A stretch of 64,000 nt of DNA from the NCBI GenBank assembly GCA_963667605.2, contig CAXXUZ010000003.1:1550001-1614000 (forward strand). The letters run 5' to 3'. Shown one piece after another: positions 60,685 to 64,000 of the stretch. Made by a program: the position numbers and the translations under genes. The DNA comes from JADLGL01 sp963667605 (GTDB lineage: Bacteria; Pseudomonadota; Alphaproteobacteria; Rhizobiales; Kaistiaceae). Each line of letters starts with the position of its first letter. Position 1 is the stretch's first letter. The notes under the pieces were generated by a model. The model was not told the DNA's origin. It was given only the letters and a program-made list of their open reading frames with translations, and did no database searches.

Positions 60685-62168
60685 GCGTGGCCGATAGCGA
60701 GCTGACGGGCCTCACGCTTGCCGAGGCGCAAGCCGGCCTTGGCACGAGAGCGTTCTCCGCCACTGAACTGACAGAGGCTTATCTCGACGCGATCGAGGCC
60801 GCCAAGACCCTCAACTCCTTTATCGTCGTGACCGCCGGCAGAGCGCGCGCCATGGCCGCGCAGGCCGATCAACGGATTGCTGACGGCAATGCACGCCCAC
60901 TCGAAGGCATCCCGATCGGTATCAAGGATTTGTTCTGCACCGAAGGTGTGAACAGCCAGGCGGCGAGTCACATCCTCGACGGCTTCAAACCGCACTACGA
61001 GTCAACAGTGACCGCCAATCTCTGGGCCGCCGGCGCAGTGATGCTCGGCAAGCTCAATATGGACGAGTTCGCCATGGGCTCGTCCACCGAGACCTCCTAC
61101 TACGGTCCGACGATCAACCCCTGGCGTGCTGAAGGGTCTGGCGCCAAGCTCGTTCCAGGAGGATCCTCGGGTGGCTCGGCGACGGCGGTGGCGGCACGCC
61201 TTTGCGCCGGTGCGACCGCGACCGATACCGGCGGCTCGATCCGTCAGCCGGCGGCCTTCACTGGCACGGTCGGTATCAAGCCGACTTATGGCCGGTGCTC
61301 GCGCTGGGGAGTGATCGCCTTTGCCTCCTCGTTGGACCAGGCGGGACCGGTCGCCCGAACCGTCCGCGATGCCGCGATTCTGCTCCGGTCGATGGCAGGC
61401 CACGATGCCAAGGACACGACCTCGGCCAATCGGTCGGTGCCGGACTATGCAATGTCGGTCGACAAGGGGGTCCAAGGACTGAAAATTGGCATCCCGCGTG
61501 AATATCGCATCGATGACATGCCGCCCGAGATCGATGCGCTCTGGCGTGATGGCCAAGCCTGGTTGAAAGACGCCGGTGCCGAGTTCGTCGATATCTCGCT
61601 GCCGCACACCAAATACGCTTTGCCGGCCTATTATATCGTCGCGCCAGCTGAGGCCTCGTCCAATCTGGCGCGTTACGATGGCGTTCGCTATGGCCTTCGG
61701 GCCGAGGGCAGCGACGTCACTTCGATGTATGAGAACTCCCGCGCCGCCGGCTTCGGCCAGGAGGTGAAGCGTCGGATCCTGATCGGCACCTATGTCCTGT
61801 CGGCCGGCTACTACGACGCCTACTACCTGCGCGCGCAAAAAGTCCGGACGTTAATCAAACGCGATTTCGAACAGGCGTTCGCGGCCGGGGTCGATGTCAT
61901 CTTGACGCCGGTCACACCGAGCGCGGCCTTCGAGATCGGGGCCAAGACTAAGGCCTCGCCGATAGAGATGTATCTCAACGACATTTTCACCGTTCCCGCC
62001 AACATGGCCGGTCTGCCGGGCATCTCTGTCCCCGCTGGGACCGATGGCCGCGGCCTACCTCTTGGCCTGCAACTAATTGGGCCCGCATTTGACGAGGAGA
62101 CCCTGTTCGCCGCTGGCCAGGTGATCGAGAAGGCAGCTGGGACCCTCACACCGCGGCGCTGGTGGTAG
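60681..62168 (+). CDS. gatA: Asp/Glu-tRNA amidotransferase subunit A
   Basis: 495 residues from GTG 60681 (GTG 60687 possible). The amidase-signature catalytic triad is visible: Lys in GIPIGIKDLFCTEGV, cis-Ser in VPGGSSGGSATAVAARLCAG, and the nucleophile Ser in TATDTGGSIRQPAAFTGTVG. It hydrolyses glutamine and passes ammonia to GatB for making Gln-tRNA-Gln and/or Asn-tRNA-Asn. Confidence 0.97.
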   Translation: MSVADSELTGLTLAEAQAGLGTRAFSATELTEAYLDAIEAAKTLNSFIVVTAGRARAMAAQADQRIADGNARPLEGIPIGIKDLFCTEGVNSQAASHILDGFKPHYESTVTANLWAAGAVMLGKLNMDEFAMGSSTETSYYGPTINPWRAEGSGAKLVPGGSSGGSATAVAARLCAGATATDTGGSIRQPAAFTGTVGIKPTYGRCSRWGVIAFASSLDQAGPVARTVRDAAILLRSMAGHDAKDTTSANRSVPDYAMSVDKGVQGLKIGIPREYRIDDMPPEIDALWRDGQAWLKDAGAEFVDISLPHTKYALPAYYIVAPAEASSNLARYDGVRYGLRAEGSDVTSMYENSRAAGFGQEVKRRILIGTYVLSAGYYDAYYLRAQKVRTLIKRDFEQAFAAGVDVILTPVTPSAAFEIGAKTKASPIEMYLNDIFTVPANMAGLPGISVPAGTDGRGLPLGLQLIGPAFDEETLFAAGQVIEKAAGTLTPRRWW

Positions 62169-62401
62169 CTGGCAACGCTGCCAGAGAATGGCTCCAGGGT
62201 GGCGCCCAACGATTGCAATAGGTGTGTTCAGTCGGCGACCAGCGGTAGAGCATCGGGAAAACCACGAGCTCCCAATCACATTTTTGTTTACGGGGCGATA
62301 GCCCGATTGCGCCTCAGGGTGACACGGATAAACAGCATCCGGGATGCGGAACCGGTCGATTCTCGCCAGGCACGAGATCACCAAGGGGGCGGGTTTCCCA
62401 A

Positions 62402-62716
62402 ATGATGACAGTTGATGAGTTCATGGCGTCGCTCGAGGGGTTCGAGCCGCCCGACGGATTGAGTTTGCCGCTGCGCGGCCTTTGGCATGGCGCAAAGGGA
62501 GAGTGGGATACGGCCCACAAATTGGTGCAGGACGAAGGCACTGCGGACGCGGCCTGGGTACACGGCCATCTCCACCGCGCGGAAGGCGATCTCGAAAACG
62601 CCCGCTACTGGTACACCAGGGGGCGAAAGCCGATGCCTAACACGCCGTTAGAAATGGAGCGCGCCTCGTTGGCGCTGTTCCTCATTGGCGCCATGAATCG
62701 GGGCGGGGCGCACTAA
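62402..62716 (+). CDS. Hypothetical protein between gatA and gatB
   Basis: 104 residues from ATG 62402 (or 62405). LPLRGLWHGAKGEWDTAHKL with VQDEGTADAAWVHGHLHRAE and DLENARYWYTRGRKPMP give a conserved-looking, Trp/His-rich helical protein of a type often found beside gatAB in Alphaproteobacteria. Function unknown. It is separated from gatA by 233 bases that hold no gene. Confidence 0.75.
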   Translation: MMTVDEFMASLEGFEPPDGLSLPLRGLWHGAKGEWDTAHKLVQDEGTADAAWVHGHLHRAEGDLENARYWYTRGRKPMPNTPLEMERASLALFLIGAMNRGGAH

Positions 62717-62830
62717 TTAGCTGCCCTGGCCCGAGCCGGCCGGATTGATGATTGCCAATCTGCGCAAAGTCCGCTTTGAAGGCCCCGCTCGGACGATCAG
62801 GCGTTTGCCATGGAAGCAGGACCGGCGACG

Positions 62831-64000
62831 ATGAACCTCACCACCAGGGAAGCCAGCGTCGCCCAGCACCTCAGAGGCGCGACCGGCGCGTGGGAGGTCA
62901 TCGTCGGCCTGGAGGTTCATGCCCAGGTCATTTCCAAGGCCAAGTTGTTCTCCGGTGCTTCGGCCGAATATGGCGGCGAACCCAACGCCCATGTCAGCTT
63001 GGTCGATGCGGCGATGCCTGGGATGCTGCCGGTTATCAACGAGGAATGCGTGGCGCAGGCGGTGCGGACCGGGCTCGGGATCAAAGCCGAGATCAACCTT
63101 TTCAGCATCTTCGACCGCAAGAACTATTTCTACCCGGATTTGCCGCAGGGCTATCAGATCTCGCAATACAAGCAGCCGATCGTCGGCGAGGGCGAGGTCA
63201 CGGTTGATCTGCGCGATGGAACCTCCTTCACAGTCGGTATTGAGCGTTTGCATTTAGAACAGGACGCCGGCAAGTCGCTCCACGATCAACGTCCTAGCCA
63301 GAGCCTTGTCGACCTAAACCGCTGCGGCGTCGCCTTGATGGAGATCGTTTCACGGCCGGACATGCGTTCGGCGGAAGAGGCTCGCGCCTATCTGACCAAG
63401 CTTCGCATCATCCTCCGCTATCTCGGTACCTGCGACGGCAATATGGAGGAGGGGTCGCTCCGCGCCGATGTCAATGTCTCGGTCCGGCGCCCGGGCGAGG
63501 ACCTCGGAGCCCGTTGCGAGATCAAGAACGTCAATTCGATCCGTTTCGTCGGCCAGGCCATTGATCGCGAAGCCCGCCGGCAGATCGCGATCCTCGAAGA
63601 CGGCGGAAAGATCGATCAGGAGACCCGACTGTTCGACCCGGCCAAAGGCGAAACTCGATCGATGCGCTCCAAGGAGGAGGCGCATGACTATCGCTATTTC
63701 CCCGATCCCGATCTGCTGCCGCTGACACTACAGCAGGCATGGGTCGATGAACTGGCCGCCGGTCTCCCGGAACTTCCCGATCAGAAGAAAGAACGTTTCA
63801 TCGCTGACTTTGGCTTGTCGGCCTATGATGCTGGCGTTCTGATCTCCGATCAGGCAGCGGCCGATTTCTTCGAAACTCTTGCCGAAGGACGTGAGGCTAA
63901 ACTTGCAGCCAATTGGGTGATCAACGAATTAGCCGGTCGGCTCAACAAGGAAGGCCATTCCCTCGCTGACAGCCCGATCGATCCCGGCCAGCTGGGTGGC
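62831..64000 (+). CDS. gatB: Asp/Glu-tRNA amidotransferase subunit B (3' end outside window)
   Basis: About 390 residues before the window ends; the frame is open at base 64000. ATG 62831 is chosen; ATG 62810 is in frame and also possible. WEVIVGLEVHAQVISKAKLF, then YFYPDLPQGYQISQYKQPIV, RLHLEQDAGKSLHD, NRCGVALMEIVSRPDM and EIKNVNSIRFVGQAIDREAR are GatB signatures, with HDYRYFPDPDLLPL closing the kinase cradle. It phosphorylates and amidates Glu/Asp on mischarged tRNA with GatA and GatC. Confidence 0.97.
   Translation, partial: MNLTTREASVAQHLRGATGAWEVIVGLEVHAQVISKAKLFSGASAEYGGEPNAHVSLVDAAMPGMLPVINEECVAQAVRTGLGIKAEINLFSIFDRKNYFYPDLPQGYQISQYKQPIVGEGEVTVDLRDGTSFTVGIERLHLEQDAGKSLHDQRPSQSLVDLNRCGVALMEIVSRPDMRSAEEARAYLTKLRIILRYLGTCDGNMEEGSLRADVNVSVRRPGEDLGARCEIKNVNSIRFVGQAIDREARRQIAILEDGGKIDQETRLFDPAKGETRSMRSKEEAHDYRYFPDPDLLPLTLQQAWVDELAAGLPELPDQKKERFIADFGLSAYDAGVLISDQAAADFFETLAEGREAKLAANWVINELAGRLNKEGHSLADSPIDPGQLGG

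Overview
The window is high-GC DNA from an alphaproteobacterium. The evidence is core synteny and family content: folA-hflK-hflC-DUF2065-degP, pcm-popZ-valS, glnB-glnA, clpS-clpA, gatC-gatA-gatB, an NDUFS4-type complex I accessory subunit, and the polar organiser PopZ. The order cannot be fixed from this sequence alone.

Layout. 1-16.4 kb is a decayed, podovirus-like prophage: a virion protein, a collagen-like tail fibre, two further tail-region proteins, a lysis module (GH108 endolysin, 3TM holin, small membrane protein) and a tyrosine integrase at 15.2-16.4 kb. It has been repeatedly punctured by cargo: a multiply frameshifted DnaQ-exonuclease/BRCT gene with IS3 and DNA-methylase fragments (2.2-4.1 kb), an intact GmrSD-like (DUF262/DUF1524) defence gene (7.5-9.4 kb), and broken TagO/VasI-like and ion-channel genes (12.9-14.9 kb). 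Two of these cargo blocks share a 19-base terminal sequence. The integrase sits next to a degP gene that keeps only its first ~65 codons, so the prophage probably inserted into degP.

16.8-23.8 kb is core: hflKC, folA, leuA with a leucine-rich leader peptide, and mscS. tRNA-Lys is followed by a second phage remnant (23.9-29.2 kb) that holds an IS630 insertion, gene fragments and a second lysis cassette (GH24 endolysin, overlapping Rz/Rz1 spanins, small membrane protein). Then come tRNA-Pro, NDUFS4-like, tRNA-Arg, a PAP2 phosphatase, cysK-metC, a frameshifted acyltransferase, an outer-membrane barrel, a gene cut by an amber codon, cytochrome c and tRNA-Asn.

37.9-40.9 kb is an IS1595-family element whose transposase overlaps, by GTGA, a DNA methyltransferase fused to a restriction-endonuclease-like domain; it lies next to the 3' end of tRNA-Cys. 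41-64 kb is compact core: pcm, popZ, valS, glnBA with a near-consensus sigma-54 promoter, nnr, panC, a VWA/DnaJ pair, a SPOR-tailed D-Ala-D-Ala carboxypeptidase, clpSA, an ABC exporter, a FemAB-like protein, RidA and gatCAB (gatB runs off the right edge).

Broken genes cluster in the accessory blocks while core genes read intact, which argues for real decay rather than uniformly poor sequence.
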